Shown: positions 54,951-63,879, counted from the stretch's first letter. The stretch: DNA of 64,000 nucleotides from an uncultured Clostridia bacterium (GCA_934277645.1 CAKQUX010000002.1:186001-250000); one strand, 5' to 3'. Made by a program: numbers and translations. The notes: generated by a model from the sequence alone, not told the origin.

Positions 54951-56252
54951 ATGGAAAGAATAATTATCGCAGGCGCAGGCATAGGCGGAATGACGCTCGC
55001 AGGCTTTTTATCAAAACAAGGTTATACGGTTGACGTGTACGAAAAGGCGGCAAGTCTTGACGAAATGAGATACGATTGGCACGATGACGTTGCGCCGAGC
55101 ATTTTTAAAGAACTCGGCTTTAATATGCCGAAAGAGAACGCTCCGAAAAACGATTGGACGTTTGTTTCGCCGTTCGATAAATCCAGACAGACAATGAAAA
55201 CGCCCGTTGAAACTCGCGACCATTCGATAGAAAGACGACCGCTCAATAAAATGCTTTTTGACTTCGGCGGCAATGCGAATTATCATTTCGGCGCAGAAGT
55301 CCAAAGTTTGATTATCGAAGACGGAAAAGTGAATGGCATTGTCGTAAACGGCAAAGAAGAGCGAGCGGCGCTCACGGTCGACAGCTTAGGGCTTAATTCC
55401 GTTTTAAGAAACAGTTTGCCGAAGGAATTTAAAATTCAAAACGCAATCGGCGACAACGAAAAGTTTGTTGCCTATCGCGGATTTTTCAATCGCATAGAGG
55501 ACAAAGCGGACGAGAGCGAGCCGTCGAGAGTATATATGAAGCACCTTGGCGAAAACGGCATTTCGTGGTGTCTTTTCGACCACGACCCAAAAAAGATGAA
55601 CGTTCTTATCGGCAGAGTAGGCAAACTTAGCGACGAAACGCTTGACAGGGCAATGGCAGATTTAAAAGAAAAGAATCCGGCTCTCGGCGACACCCTTTTA
55701 AGAGGCGGCATAGTTTGTCAAATTCCTATTCGTTATCCTATAACGAGAATGATGGCAGACGGCTACGTTCTTATCGGCGACAGCGCGTTTATGACAATCC
55801 CTATGTTAGGAAGCGGAATAGCGTCGAGTATGGCGGCGGCAAAAATTTTATCCGACGTCATTGCCGAAAACAAAAAGTTTGACAAGGCAAGTCTTTGGGA
55901 ATATCAGGTCAAATGCTTTAAACGTTTCGGCGCAGAGCATTGCGGAGTTGATTCCTTAAAAAGATTCTTGCTCGGCTTAAAAGACGATACTTTGGCGTGG
56001 GTATTCGGCAGTGGCTTGCTTAACGACAACGATTTAAAAAACGCGGCGGCAGGCAGACTTGTGACGATAAAACTTAAAGACTATCCCGAAAAACTCAAAC
56101 ACGCAAAAGGGCATTTCAAAGAGTTGCTTTCGATGAAGTTTGCGCTTGATAGGTCTAACAAGTGTTATAGAAAAGCCAAGACGATACCGACTAAGTTCAA
56201 CGAGAAAAAAGTATCAAAATGGCAAGATATGCTGGACGGACTTTTTAAGTAA
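54951..56252 (+). CDS. FAD-dependent oxidoreductase (geranylgeranyl-reductase-like)
   Basis: 433 aa. N-terminal Rossmann FAD motif GAGIGGMTLAGFL, then the ERRPLNKMLFD region. The GD motif GDSAFMTIPMLGSGIASSM near 285-300 is typical of the PHBH/geranylgeranyl reductase superfamily. The C-terminal 130 residues are basic and helical. There are no membrane segments. Substrate not predictable; isoprenoid or lipid reduction is one option. SD AAGGAG. Single gene with its own terminator. Confidence 0.85.
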   Translation: MERIIIAGAGIGGMTLAGFLSKQGYTVDVYEKAASLDEMRYDWHDDVAPSIFKELGFNMPKENAPKNDWTFVSPFDKSRQTMKTPVETRDHSIERRPLNKMLFDFGGNANYHFGAEVQSLIIEDGKVNGIVVNGKEERAALTVDSLGLNSVLRNSLPKEFKIQNAIGDNEKFVAYRGFFNRIEDKADESEPSRVYMKHLGENGISWCLFDHDPKKMNVLIGRVGKLSDETLDRAMADLKEKNPALGDTLLRGGIVCQIPIRYPITRMMADGYVLIGDSAFMTIPMLGSGIASSMAAAKILSDVIAENKKFDKASLWEYQVKCFKRFGAEHCGVDSLKRFLLGLKDDTLAWVFGSGLLNDNDLKNAAAGRLVTIKLKDYPEKLKHAKGHFKELLSMKFALDRSNKCYRKAKTIPTKFNEKKVSKWQDMLDGLFK

Positions 56253-56351
56253 AAATAGTTCAAACAAAAGTCGAAAACTTTAATAAAAAATACGGTATTT
56301 AAAGTGAAATTCGGATAAAACAAAATTGTGATAAAAACATTATTGTGATTT

Positions 56352-56376
56352 AAAACGCTGCTTATGGCAGCGTTTT
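56352..56376 (+). terminator. Terminator of the FAD oxidoreductase
   Basis: Perfect 10-bp stem aaaacgctgc/gcagcgtttt, 5-nt loop, then GTTTG. Confidence 0.8.
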
Positions 56377-56661
56377 GTTTGTTAGCAATTATTATAAGGC
56401 AATAAAGAAAAAACTATGGGCAGCAAGGCGATAAGCAACAAGGCGATAAGTCAATTAAGTTAAGCGTAAGTAGATAAGGCGTGAATGTAATTCAAGCGGC
56501 GTAAAAATAGTTGCAATTTTAATTTAAATAATTTTGCCGCAGAATAAAGTGTAATTGAGTTAAAAGTGTAATTGAGTTAAAGCATAACGCTCGGCAAGGG
56601 ACAGTTTAAGCATTGCCGTGAAGACGAGTAGTCGCAGATAATTGTTTAGTGAAAAGACAAA
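56377..56661. other. AT-rich spacer with short repeats
   Basis: CAAGGCGATAAG occurs twice near 56423-56450 and GTGTAATTGAGTTAAA twice near 56550-56582. No gene. Confidence 0.55.
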
Positions 56662-57150
56662 TTATAAAAACTTTTGCATATAGACTATGCCGAAACGGCG
56701 TCCGAATTTGCTTGCGACTTTTTTAAGCCTGCCAACAAGTTCATATCCGAATTTTTGGTGGAAGGAAATACTTTTTTCGTTTTCGTCCGAGATTTCGGCA
56801 ACTATGCAATTTGCGCCGAAATGTTTTGCATCGTCCTCTAGTCTTAAAAGACACGCCGAGCCTATTCCCATAGAAAGAAATTTAGGATTTATGAATATGG
56901 TGGTCGATAAAGTTTGCTCGAAACTTTTGAATGCATTGAACGGACTAAGGGAGCAAAAACCTACGATAAGTCCGTTCAGCGTAACGGCATAAGCCGAAAG
57001 ATTTTCCGAACGCTTTAAAAGGGCAGAAAAAAACTCGTCGGGTAAAACCGAACTTGCAAAAAGCGAAGTGTCGGTTTTTGCCCAATAATTCAATATGTCC
57101 ATAACGGCGGCAGAATGTTTAAACCTTAGCGGCTCGAATGCTATTTCCAT
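56662..57150 (-). CDS. GNAT family N-acetyltransferase (phosphinothricin-acetyltransferase-like)
   Basis: 162 aa. The pattern LRFKHSAAVMDILNYWAKTD at the start, FINPKFLSMGIGSACLLRL as motif A, and NEKSISFHQKFGYELVGRLKKVASKFGR in the C-terminal third are those of the Pat/RimI-like GNAT group with a W or F after GR. It couples to the upstream acetyltransferase by a TAATG overlap at 57150. Substrate not known. Confidence 0.9.
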   Translation of the reverse strand: MEIAFEPLRFKHSAAVMDILNYWAKTDTSLFASSVLPDEFFSALLKRSENLSAYAVTLNGLIVGFCSLSPFNAFKSFEQTLSTTIFINPKFLSMGIGSACLLRLEDDAKHFGANCIVAEISDENEKSISFHQKFGYELVGRLKKVASKFGRRFGIVYMQKFL

Positions 57151-57890
57151 TAGTCAACCTGAAACATTTTGTTTTTCATCATATAATGATTGAAATCATT
57201 TCCGCTAAGACCTTGCGTTTTACGATCACGCATTGGCTTTGCGGGCGAACCTACGACAAGCGTATACGGTTCGACGGATCTTGTTACGATACTTCCCGTT
57301 CCGACTATTGCGCCTTCGCCGATTTTTACGTTTGGCAAAACAGTCGACGCGGTGTAGACCTTTGCATAGTCGGCAATTTCGACAGGTCCGTACTCTCTTG
57401 CCTCGTGGTCGCCCTCCGAGTGGGAGTGAGTAAACACTTTGACGTATTCGGTAACGATTGACCAATCGCCGAATTTAATTCCGCCTTTAGAATCGAAGTA
57501 GCAACCGTGATTCCAAGAAACGTTTTTGCCCACTTCGATATTCTGCCCAAAGTTAAAACGGCAACCCTCGTTCGCAACAAATCCGTCGCCGCATTTTTTA
57601 AACAACTTTTTGGCGATAAGCTGTCTGAAAGGAATTGCGAAAGCAACGTTTATGCCAAGCGGGGTGCGGTCGATTGCTTCCCAAAGAATATGCAGATTGC
57701 GTTGCTCCTTTGTATACGGAATTTCGTCCGAAAGAGGCATACAGTCGTTCCAAAGCACAAAAGAGTCGATAAGCTCTTCGGTGTAACCGTCAATGCCGAT
57801 AAGCTCAAAAACCTTGACTGTGTTTTTGGCGTCAAGACCTTCGTCGATAAGTTTTTTGATTGCTTCGAGTTTTTCGCTGATTACGCTCAT
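57150..57890 (-). CDS. Hexapeptide-repeat acetyltransferase (maltose/galactoside O-acetyltransferase type)
   Basis: 246 aa from MSVISEKLEAIKKLIDEG (SD GGAG; the in-frame ATG 63 nt upstream has none). An unusual helical N-terminal part of about 75 residues precedes the left-handed beta-helix. Helix blocks are NFGQNIEVGKNV, WNHGCYFDSKGG and the catalytic His-bearing VFTHSHSEGDH. It ends with VLPNVKIGEGAIVGTGSIVTRSV and VVGSPAKPMRDR. Forms a trimer in the family. Acceptor (sugar or other) unknown. Coupled to the following GNAT gene. Confidence 0.87.
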   Translation of the reverse strand: MSVISEKLEAIKKLIDEGLDAKNTVKVFELIGIDGYTEELIDSFVLWNDCMPLSDEIPYTKEQRNLHILWEAIDRTPLGINVAFAIPFRQLIAKKLFKKCGDGFVANEGCRFNFGQNIEVGKNVSWNHGCYFDSKGGIKFGDWSIVTEYVKVFTHSHSEGDHEAREYGPVEIADYAKVYTASTVLPNVKIGEGAIVGTGSIVTRSVEPYTLVVGSPAKPMRDRKTQGLSGNDFNHYMMKNKMFQVD

Positions 57891-58177
57891 ATTTTGCTCC
57901 TTTGATTTGCCGCAAAGCGAAGTTGCGTATAAATACAAAAATTCAAAATTCATTTGTATTTAATCAAGTCTATTTATTATTTTTAAAGTTACTTTTAAAA
58001 ACATTGCAACCGATAGTAAGTCTCTAAGTTATTTGGCGAGTATTAAAATCGATTGCTATTTGTTTCTTCAAAACGACGTATTGTTTATTGCTGATTGGAA
58101 ATCTTCTTTTTAAATCCGCTACGTTTCAAAATTTTATCTACTTTGATGGCGGTAACGTCTTGCTTACCTATTACGAT

Positions 58178-58711
58178 TCAATTTTTTAAACTTTTGCCCC
58201 ATTCGTATGCCTTTAAAACGGCGGTTGTTTTTTTAACGTCGCCTTTGTCTTTTACGGACGGCACGCACAGTTCGCCGATGCTTTCAAGATTAAAGAACTG
58301 CAAAAGCATTTCATATTGCAATTTAACCGCGTCGAACAAATCGGGTCTCGAAGCCGCGCCGACAAGCATAAGACCTAAACGCGAAATTTTGAAATCGTTG
58401 CGAATCGGGTTGTGAAGCCTGTCGATAACCGCCTTAAGTTGTGACGAAATTCCGTAGAAGTATACGGGTGACGCAACGACGAGAGCGTCGGCATTTGACA
58501 GAGCCTCATAAACGCTAAGCATATCGTCCTTTTGATAGCATTGCTTTGAATTCAGACACGCATTGCACCCACGGCAAGGATTGATGTTTTTTTCGCATAC
58601 GTTTATGACTTCGACATCGTTTGAAATCGATGCGCCGTTTTTAAATGCCGTAACCAGTTCGTCGGTGTTTCCGCCTATTCTCGGCGAACCGTTTAAAATA
58701 ACGATTTTCAT
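58178..58711 (-). CDS. NADPH-dependent FMN reductase-like iron-sulfur flavoprotein
   Basis: 177 aa with flavodoxin fold. Start MKIVILNGSPRIGGNTDEL is the FMN phosphate-binding loop. NPCRGCNACLNSKQCYQKDDM is a compact Cys cluster motif (C-x2-C-x2-C plus one more) as in iron-sulfur flavoproteins of anaerobes. VVASPVYFYGISSQLKAVIDR completes the flavin site. Points to anaerobic redox metabolism. Single gene; the 287-nt gap upstream has no gene. Confidence 0.9.
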   Translation of the reverse strand: MKIVILNGSPRIGGNTDELVTAFKNGASISNDVEVINVCEKNINPCRGCNACLNSKQCYQKDDMLSVYEALSNADALVVASPVYFYGISSQLKAVIDRLHNPIRNDFKISRLGLMLVGAASRPDLFDAVKLQYEMLLQFFNLESIGELCVPSVKDKGDVKKTTAVLKAYEWGKSLKN

Positions 58712-58783
58712 ATCGACATTATAGAACGCCCGACGTTAAAAGTCAATTTAACTTGTTTATCATAGATTGTAAAACTACAAACA

Positions 58784-58914
58784 AAAAACCGCCGAAGCGG
58801 TTTAATGCAGGGAGTCTACGCACTAAGACCAAACGTTCTCCCGTGTCCTTGCGCAAATAGCCAAGGCTACCCCCCCTACGGGGCAATGGTCATTTTCAGT
58901 ATATGACGGGGGGG
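58784..58914 (-). ncRNA. Candidate structured RNA of about 110-130 nt, family not identified
   Basis: On the minus strand TTGACA (58923-58918) is followed by TATACT (58903-58898, spacer only 14). A GC-rich segment unlike its surroundings comes next, and then a perfect terminator aaaccgc-ttcg-gcggttt (58803-58786) with T6. Stems visible are gtcat/atgac, cccc-gta-gggg, tagcc/ggcta, ccttg/caagg and gggag/ctccc (the last closing about 25 nt). A C7 tract (58914-58908) can pair with a G7 tract near 58874-58868. No ORF. SRP RNA and 5S rRNA signature motifs are absent. Confidence 0.6.
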
Positions 58915-59096
58915 ATTTGTCAATATAAAATTTCAATTTTGATATAAAACGGTTAAATGTCGGAAGTTAAGAGCAAACAATAGAAATTAAAACGCAAAAC
59001 AATAATATATAAATGCAAATGATAAAATTATATGGAAATAATAAAATGAAAAACAGGCAATCAGAAATAAATTTAAGTTTAATATTTAACGCAAAA

Positions 59097-59124
59097 AAAA
59101 CCGACAAGACTTAGCTTATCGGTT
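59097..59124 (-). terminator. Terminator of tRNA-Gln
   Basis: aaccgataag/cttgtcggtt stem (one wobble pair), T8 on the minus strand, 2 nt after the CCA end. Confidence 0.85.
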
Positions 59125-59125
59125 T

Positions 59126-59199
59126 TGGCAGGAGTAGTAGGGATCGAACCTACACCGAAGGAGTCAGAGGCCTTCGTGCTACCACTACACCATACTCCA
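59126..59199 (-). tRNA. tRNA-Gln (CTG)
   Basis: 74 nt with encoded CCA. The cloverleaf fits: acceptor pairs 2-7, D-arm GTGT/GCAC, anticodon loop CTCTGAC (anticodon CTG), T-arm GTAGG-TTCGATC-CCTAC, discriminator G. Odd points are an unpaired U1-U72, a C31-U39 mismatch at the base of the anticodon loop, and a 4-nt variable region. Confidence 0.9.
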
Positions 59200-59287
59200 T
59201 CGCTTCGACGGCTTTATTATAAAACAGAAACTTGCATTTGGCAATCACTTTATGAAAATTATACTTTAAATCGATAAACTCTTTTGC

Positions 59288-59316
59288 TTGACATAAAATG
59301 ACTATGCAATTAAAAT
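59288..59316 (+). promoter_or_regulatory. Promoter of the ACT-UPF0210 pair
   Basis: TTGACA, 17-bp spacer, TAAAAT (59311-59316); the ATG follows 20 nt later, leaving a leader of about 14 nt with SD AAGGAAG. Confidence 0.75.
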
Positions 59317-59336
59317 TTACAATAAAGGAAGTTAAT

Positions 59337-59603
59337 ATGAAAGCAATAGTTTCAGTTTTAGGAAAAGACAAAAAAGGCATAATCGCCAAAGTATCAAACG
59401 CTCTTTACGAGAGTGACTGCAACATTTTGGATATTTCGCAAACCATCATGCAATCAAACTATTTCACTATGCTTATGATGGTCGAAACGGGCAAAAAAAC
59501 CATTTCGGAAGTAAACGAAGTACTAAGCAAAATCGCAGACGAAATGGCGGTTGAAATCAGAATTCAACACGAAAACATTTTCACTTCGATGAATTCGATT
59601 TAG
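59337..59603 (+). CDS. ACT domain protein (UPF0237 family)
   Basis: 88 aa from MKAIVSVLGKDKKGIIAKVS, chosen for SD AAGGAAG. A single ACT domain (small-molecule binding, usually an amino acid) spans the protein: GIIAKVSNALYESDCNILDIS then TMLMMVE. It is nearly always paired with a UPF0210/PFL-family gene, as here (7-nt gap). A sensor role is inferred. Confidence 0.93.
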   Translation: MKAIVSVLGKDKKGIIAKVSNALYESDCNILDISQTIMQSNYFTMLMMVETGKKTISEVNEVLSKIADEMAVEIRIQHENIFTSMNSI

Positions 59604-59610
59604 GTGGTTT

Positions 59611-60957
59611 ATGATTCAAAACGATATTATACAAACCATTGAAATGATAAAAGATCAGCACCTCGATATAAGAACGATAACCGTTCACATTTCGCTTTTC
59701 GATTGCATAAGCGACGACGTGGAAACGGTTTGCAAAAAGGTGTACGGCAAGATTTTAAGCAAAGCCGGAAAACTTATCGAAGTTGCGAACTACATTCAAA
59801 GCAAATACGGAATTCCGATTGTAAACAAGCGTGTTTCGGTGACGCCGATAAGCCTTATCGGCGCGGCAAGCGGCGGCTATCGCCAAATCGGACTTACGTT
59901 AGATAAGGTCGCAAACGAAATAGGCATCGACTTTATCGGCGGCTATTCCGCGCTCGTCCAAAAAGGTATGACCGACAGCGAAAGGGAATTTATAAAGACA
60001 ATTCCTTACGTTCTCAAAAACACGTCCAAGCTGTGTTCGTCGGTCAATATCGGTTCGACGAAAGCAGGCATAAATATGGACGCCGTAAAACTTGTGGGCG
60101 AAGTCGTAAAAGAAACGGCGGAACTTACGGCAAACGACGGTTGCATAGGATGCGCAAAATTCGTTGCGTTTGCGAATGCGGTTGACGATAATCCGTTTAT
60201 GGCAGGTTCGTTCAACGGCGTCGGTGAAGGCGATATGGTCATAAACGTAGGCATATCAGGCCCGGGAGTTGTAAAGACCGCACTCACGCACGCAAAGGGT
60301 AAGCCTTGCGACGAAATGGCAAACGTCATAAAAAAGACGGCGTTCAAAATCACGAGAGTCGGCGAACTTGTTGCAAGAGAAGCGGCTGAAATGCTCGGCG
60401 GAACGTTCGGCATAGTTGACTTGTCGCTTGCGCCTACTCCTAATCGCGGTGACAGCGTTGCGGAAGTCCTTGAAGAAATGGGACTTAGCAGCGTAGGCAT
60501 TCCGGGAACGACGGCTTGCCTTGCAATGCTTAACGACGCAGTTAAAAAGGGTGGCACTATGGCAAGCGCACACGTCGGCGGATTGTCGGGAGCGTTCATT
60601 CCGGTCAGCGAAGACCTTGGAATGATTGACGCCGTAAATCGCGGAGCATTGTGTATTGAAAAACTCGAAGCCATGACGGCGGTTTGCTCGGTCGGACTTG
60701 ATATGATTGCAATAGCGGGCGATACGCCTGCCGAAACGATTTCGGCAATCATTGCCGACGAAGCGGCAATCGGCGTAATCAACAACAAAACGACAGCGGT
60801 CAGAGTTATTCCCGTTATCGGCAAAAAAGAAGGAACGATTGAGTTCGGCGGACTTTTGGGACATGCTCCGATTATGCCGATTAAAAACGGCGACAGCTCG
60901 GCGTTCATAAATCGCGGCGGACGAATTCCTGCTCCTATGCACAGCTACAAAAATTAA
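59611..60957 (+). CDS. UPF0210 (DUF711, PFL-family) protein
   Basis: 448 aa, the usual length. Blocks SLFDCISDD, IVNKRVSVTPISLIG, GFIGGYSALVQKGM-like FIGGYSALVQKGMT, INVGISGPGVV and IPGTTACLAMLNDAV, and it ends GGRIPAPMHSYKN, matching UPF0210. The fold is related to glycyl-radical pyruvate formate-lyase, but the function is not established. Runs with the ACT protein, which may control it. No membrane segment. Confidence 0.93.
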   Translation: MIQNDIIQTIEMIKDQHLDIRTITVHISLFDCISDDVETVCKKVYGKILSKAGKLIEVANYIQSKYGIPIVNKRVSVTPISLIGAASGGYRQIGLTLDKVANEIGIDFIGGYSALVQKGMTDSEREFIKTIPYVLKNTSKLCSSVNIGSTKAGINMDAVKLVGEVVKETAELTANDGCIGCAKFVAFANAVDDNPFMAGSFNGVGEGDMVINVGISGPGVVKTALTHAKGKPCDEMANVIKKTAFKITRVGELVAREAAEMLGGTFGIVDLSLAPTPNRGDSVAEVLEEMGLSSVGIPGTTACLAMLNDAVKKGGTMASAHVGGLSGAFIPVSEDLGMIDAVNRGALCIEKLEAMTAVCSVGLDMIAIAGDTPAETISAIIADEAAIGVINNKTTAVRVIPVIGKKEGTIEFGGLLGHAPIMPIKNGDSSAFINRGGRIPAPMHSYKN

Positions 60958-60962
60958 AGAAT

Positions 60963-60995
60963 ACGCTTTTAAGTTTCGGCTTAAAAGCGTTTTTT
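60963..60995 (+). terminator. Terminator of the ACT-UPF0210 pair
   Basis: acgcttttaag/cttaaaagcgt stem, 6-nt loop, T6. Confidence 0.85.
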
Positions 60996-61163
60996 CTTTG
61001 TGCGATAGTGTTAAAAACAATGCTATAAACAAATAAGGCGATTGTTTTTAAGACGAAATACTTGCAAAGACCAAAAGACAAATCAAGCAAAAAACAGTCA
61101 AAAATAAACTGAAAAGCATAAAAATCGACCGAAAAAATATATTTTTAAAATCGAAATTTTCAT

Positions 61164-61192
61164 TTGACAGCCATAGTCCGCAGTGTTATAAT
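61164..61192 (+). promoter_or_regulatory. Consensus promoter of the antiporter
   Basis: TTGACA (61164-61169), exact 17-bp spacer, TATAAT (61187-61192): a full consensus sigma-A promoter. Confidence 0.88.
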
Positions 61193-61247
61193 CGGTAGCA
61201 TACTTTAAGATAAAAGCATAATTTAGTTGATTGGAGGGTTAAGCGAT

Positions 61248-62612
61248 ATGGAATACTTCACAGTGTTATTGCCTCTCGCAATGATTTTATTTTTATCAAA
61301 GCTTTTCAGCATCGGCTGTAAAAAGATCGGGCTTCCGCAAGTTGTCGGTATGCTTATTGTCGGAATCCTTTTAGGCTGTATAAAATATATACCGAATCAA
61401 CAAGTCTTTACGGGGACAACGCTCGAAGGTCTTTCGTTTATAGGAAAAATCGGCGTTATTCTCATTATGTTTTCCGCAGGTATCGGAACGGATATCAAAC
61501 AGATTAAAGCAACGGGCAAAGCGTCCATTGTCATTACGACGCTCGGCGTTTTAGTTCCGCTTGCATTCGGCTTTTTGGTCGCGTGCGCGTTCAACGGCGG
61601 CTTTAAAGACTGGTCCAACAAAACCGTTTTGTCAAACGTCTTTTACGGCGTAATTCTTTCGGCAACGTCGGTCAGCGTTACCGTTGCCACACTCAAAGAG
61701 CTGGGTAAACTTCAAAGCAAAGTCGGAACGTCTATCGTTTCGGCGGCGATCATCGACGACGTAATCGGCGTTGTATTGCTTTCGCTCATAATCGGATTGT
61801 CCAAAGGAAACGCCAGCGACGCAGGCAAGTCAACGGGCTTTGTCATTTTGTACACGGTGCTTTTCTTTGTTGCGGCAATCGGCATCGGCATACTCATAAG
61901 ACTTATGTTCAAATGGCTCGAAAAGAAATGGCCGCACAACAGACGAGTCGCAATCTGGGGATTTGCGCTTTGCTTCTTTTATGCCTTTGCGGCAGAGAAG
62001 TGGTTCGGAGTCGCTGACATAACGGGCGCGTATATGGCAGGACTTATGTTGTCCGGACTTAAAGAGTCGAACTATATCGACAGAAAAGCGGACGTCAACT
62101 GTTATATGATTTTTGCTCCTGTTTTCTTTGCGAACATCGGCATAAATACCGATTTCAGCGGAATGACGGGAACGGTTGCGGCTTTTGGAATATGTTACGT
62201 TTTGGTGGCAATGCTCGGCAAGGTCATCGGTTGCGGAGCGGGCGCATTGATGTGCAGATACAGCTTTAAAGACTCGATGGCGGTCGGCGTCGGAATGATG
62301 GTCAGAGCGGAAGTCGTTTTGGTTTGCGCACAAAAGGGCGTTGATTGCGGAATGGTCGATCCTGCTATTATGCCTTTTGTGCTTATCTTGATTATCGTTT
62401 CGAGCTTACTTGCGCCACTTATTTTGAAACTGTTTTACAAAAACGAAAAAGTCGAGCCGCAATTCCTTGACGGAGCGATGCCGAACGTTTCCGAAAATAC
62501 TGCGTTGCCAAACGACAGCGAGCGCATAAGAGTTGTCACAAGCGAAAATCAACTCGACCATGATTTTTCCGAACACGCCGAAGAACCGAAGCAAGACGAA
62601 AAAGAAGATTAG
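61248..62612 (+). CDS. Cation/proton antiporter, CPA2 (KefB/NapA) family
   Basis: 454 aa. About 12 membrane segments from residue 3 to 405 and a charged tail of about 45 residues. Family blocks IGLPQVVGMLIVGILLG, MFSAGIGTD, GVILSATSVSVTVATLKELG and AAIIDDVIGVVLLSLI (the DD pair of ion-binding residues) are clear. It exchanges Na+ or K+ for protons across the cell membrane. The tail lacks a TrkA-N nucleotide domain. Start ATG 61248 has SD GGAGGG; an in-frame TTG at 61227 overlaps that SD and is rejected. Confidence 0.92.
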   Translation: MEYFTVLLPLAMILFLSKLFSIGCKKIGLPQVVGMLIVGILLGCIKYIPNQQVFTGTTLEGLSFIGKIGVILIMFSAGIGTDIKQIKATGKASIVITTLGVLVPLAFGFLVACAFNGGFKDWSNKTVLSNVFYGVILSATSVSVTVATLKELGKLQSKVGTSIVSAAIIDDVIGVVLLSLIIGLSKGNASDAGKSTGFVILYTVLFFVAAIGIGILIRLMFKWLEKKWPHNRRVAIWGFALCFFYAFAAEKWFGVADITGAYMAGLMLSGLKESNYIDRKADVNCYMIFAPVFFANIGINTDFSGMTGTVAAFGICYVLVAMLGKVIGCGAGALMCRYSFKDSMAVGVGMMVRAEVVLVCAQKGVDCGMVDPAIMPFVLILIIVSSLLAPLILKLFYKNEKVEPQFLDGAMPNVSENTALPNDSERIRVVTSENQLDHDFSEHAEEPKQDEKED

Positions 62613-62800
62613 TCGACAAAAAATCTAAGCGAGAAGAAGGAAGAAATTCAGAAAACAAATCAATTTAAAAATCGAACTTAAAAAAACTTTAAAGACCGTA
62701 TTGTATAAATCGATAGCGATAGCAAAATCGAAGCATACGCAAATAACATAAAGCAAAGCTAATCATAAAGTAAAACTAAGTTCAAAACAAATGTAAAAAA

Positions 62801-62833
62801 AAGTCCGACGGCGATAAATACGCCGTCGGGCTT
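62801..62833 (-). terminator. Terminator of rubrerythrin
   Basis: A 13-bp GC-rich stem (one G-U pair), 7-nt loop, T8 on the minus strand; it can also stop the antiporter transcript. Confidence 0.88.
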
Positions 62834-62851
62834 TCCTTTTTTAAGAAGAAA

Positions 62852-63394
62852 TTATTTAAAATATCTGTTGTAAAGACCTTGGAATGCTTTTCCGTGACGA
62901 GCTTCGTCACGAGCCATTTCGTGAACGGTGTCGTGAATAGCGTCAAGATTTAATTCTTTCGCTCTCTTTGCAAGGTCGGTTTTGCCCATAGTTGCGCCGT
63001 TTTCGGCTTCTATTCTCATTTCGAGATTTTTCTTGGTGCTGTCGGTAATGACTTCGCCGAGAAGTTCTGCAAATTTTGCGGCGTGTTCCGCTTCTTCATA
63101 AGCAGCCTTTTCCCAATAAAGTCCGATTTCAGGATAGCCTTCGCGATGCGCGACTCTTGCCATAGCAAGATACATTCCGACTTCGGTACATTCACCGTTA
63201 AAGTTTGCTCTGAGGTCGTCGATGATATCTTGTCTTGCGCCTTTAGCAACGCCGACGGCGTGTTCTGCCGCCCAACTCATAGCCGAGTCTTGCTTTACGA
63301 ATTTCTCCGCAGGGGCTTTGCATTGCGGACATTGCTTTGGCGGTTCGGTTCCTTCATAAACGTAACCGCATACTGAACATACAAATTTTGCCAT
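62852..63394 (-). CDS. Reverse rubrerythrin (N-terminal rubredoxin domain)
   Basis: 180 aa. Rubredoxin-like CxxC pairs are in FVCSVCGYVYEG and QCPQCKAPAEKF (residues 4-30). The ferritin-like di-iron domain follows, with GECTEVGMYLAMARVAHREG, EEAEHAAKFAELLGE and DEARHGKAF. This domain order (rubredoxin first) is the clostridial reverse rubrerythrin, which removes peroxide and oxygen with electrons from NADH. SD AAGGAG. It lies next to perR on the same strand, the expected regulator. Indicates an oxygen-sensitive anaerobe. Confidence 0.95.
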   Translation of the reverse strand: MAKFVCSVCGYVYEGTEPPKQCPQCKAPAEKFVKQDSAMSWAAEHAVGVAKGARQDIIDDLRANFNGECTEVGMYLAMARVAHREGYPEIGLYWEKAAYEEAEHAAKFAELLGEVITDSTKKNLEMRIEAENGATMGKTDLAKRAKELNLDAIHDTVHEMARDEARHGKAFQGLYNRYFK

Positions 63395-63495
63395 AGTTTT
63401 ATTCTCCTTGAATTTTAATTTATTTAAAAACTTATTTTTTGTGTGCCGAGTTTAATTAGGGCTTTACATAGTTTGCTTTCATCGCTTTTTGATGA

Positions 63496-63879
63496 CTACC
63501 AGTCTTTGCAGTCTTTGCATAGTCCTACAAAGATTACGTCGGCTTGCTCAATCGAAACCTGATGCTTTTGTGCAGTCAAGTCGACGATTTGTTGCACTTC
63601 ATCAAAATCGAGGTCGAAACATTCGCCGCAACGCTTGCAATAAAAGTGAGAATGATTTTTGACCGTTTTGTCAAATCTGTCGGGGCGGTCGGGAACGACA
63701 ATCTTTTTGATTTTACCCGATTCCGAAAGCTGATTAAGATTTCGATAAACGGTTCCCAAACTTACCGACGGAAGCTGTTGTTTCACTCTGCCGTAAATCG
63801 TTTCGGCGGTAGGGTGGTCGCACGAGTTTGACACCACGTCGAATATTATTTCTTTTTGTTTTGTTGAACGCATTTCCAT
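63496..63879 (-). CDS. perR: Fur-family peroxide-responsive regulator (PerR-like)
   Basis: 127 aa. Winged helix with VSLGTVYRNLNQL in the recognition part; structural zinc site with CKRC and CKDC pairs at about 92-95 and 121-124; metal-binding HSHFYC and the FDLDF acidic block. Pairing with rubrerythrin favours PerR over Fur or Zur. Two near N-terminal ATG codons (residues 1 and 3); neither has a convincing SD, so the start is uncertain by two codons. No clear Per box could be fixed in the adjacent gaps. Confidence 0.88.
   Translation of the reverse strand: MEMRSTKQKEIIFDVVSNSCDHPTAETIYGRVKQQLPSVSLGTVYRNLNQLSESGKIKKIVVPDRPDRFDKTVKNHSHFYCKRCGECFDLDFDEVQQIVDLTAQKHQVSIEQADVIFVGLCKDCKDW

Noticed and set aside
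58784..58914. Small SRP RNA
   Set aside because: The conserved apical motif with GGAA loop and AGCAGCC is missing on both strands.
63395..63495. Per box between perR and rubrerythrin
   Set aside because: A/T-rich words are present but none is close to TTATAAT-N-ATTATAA.
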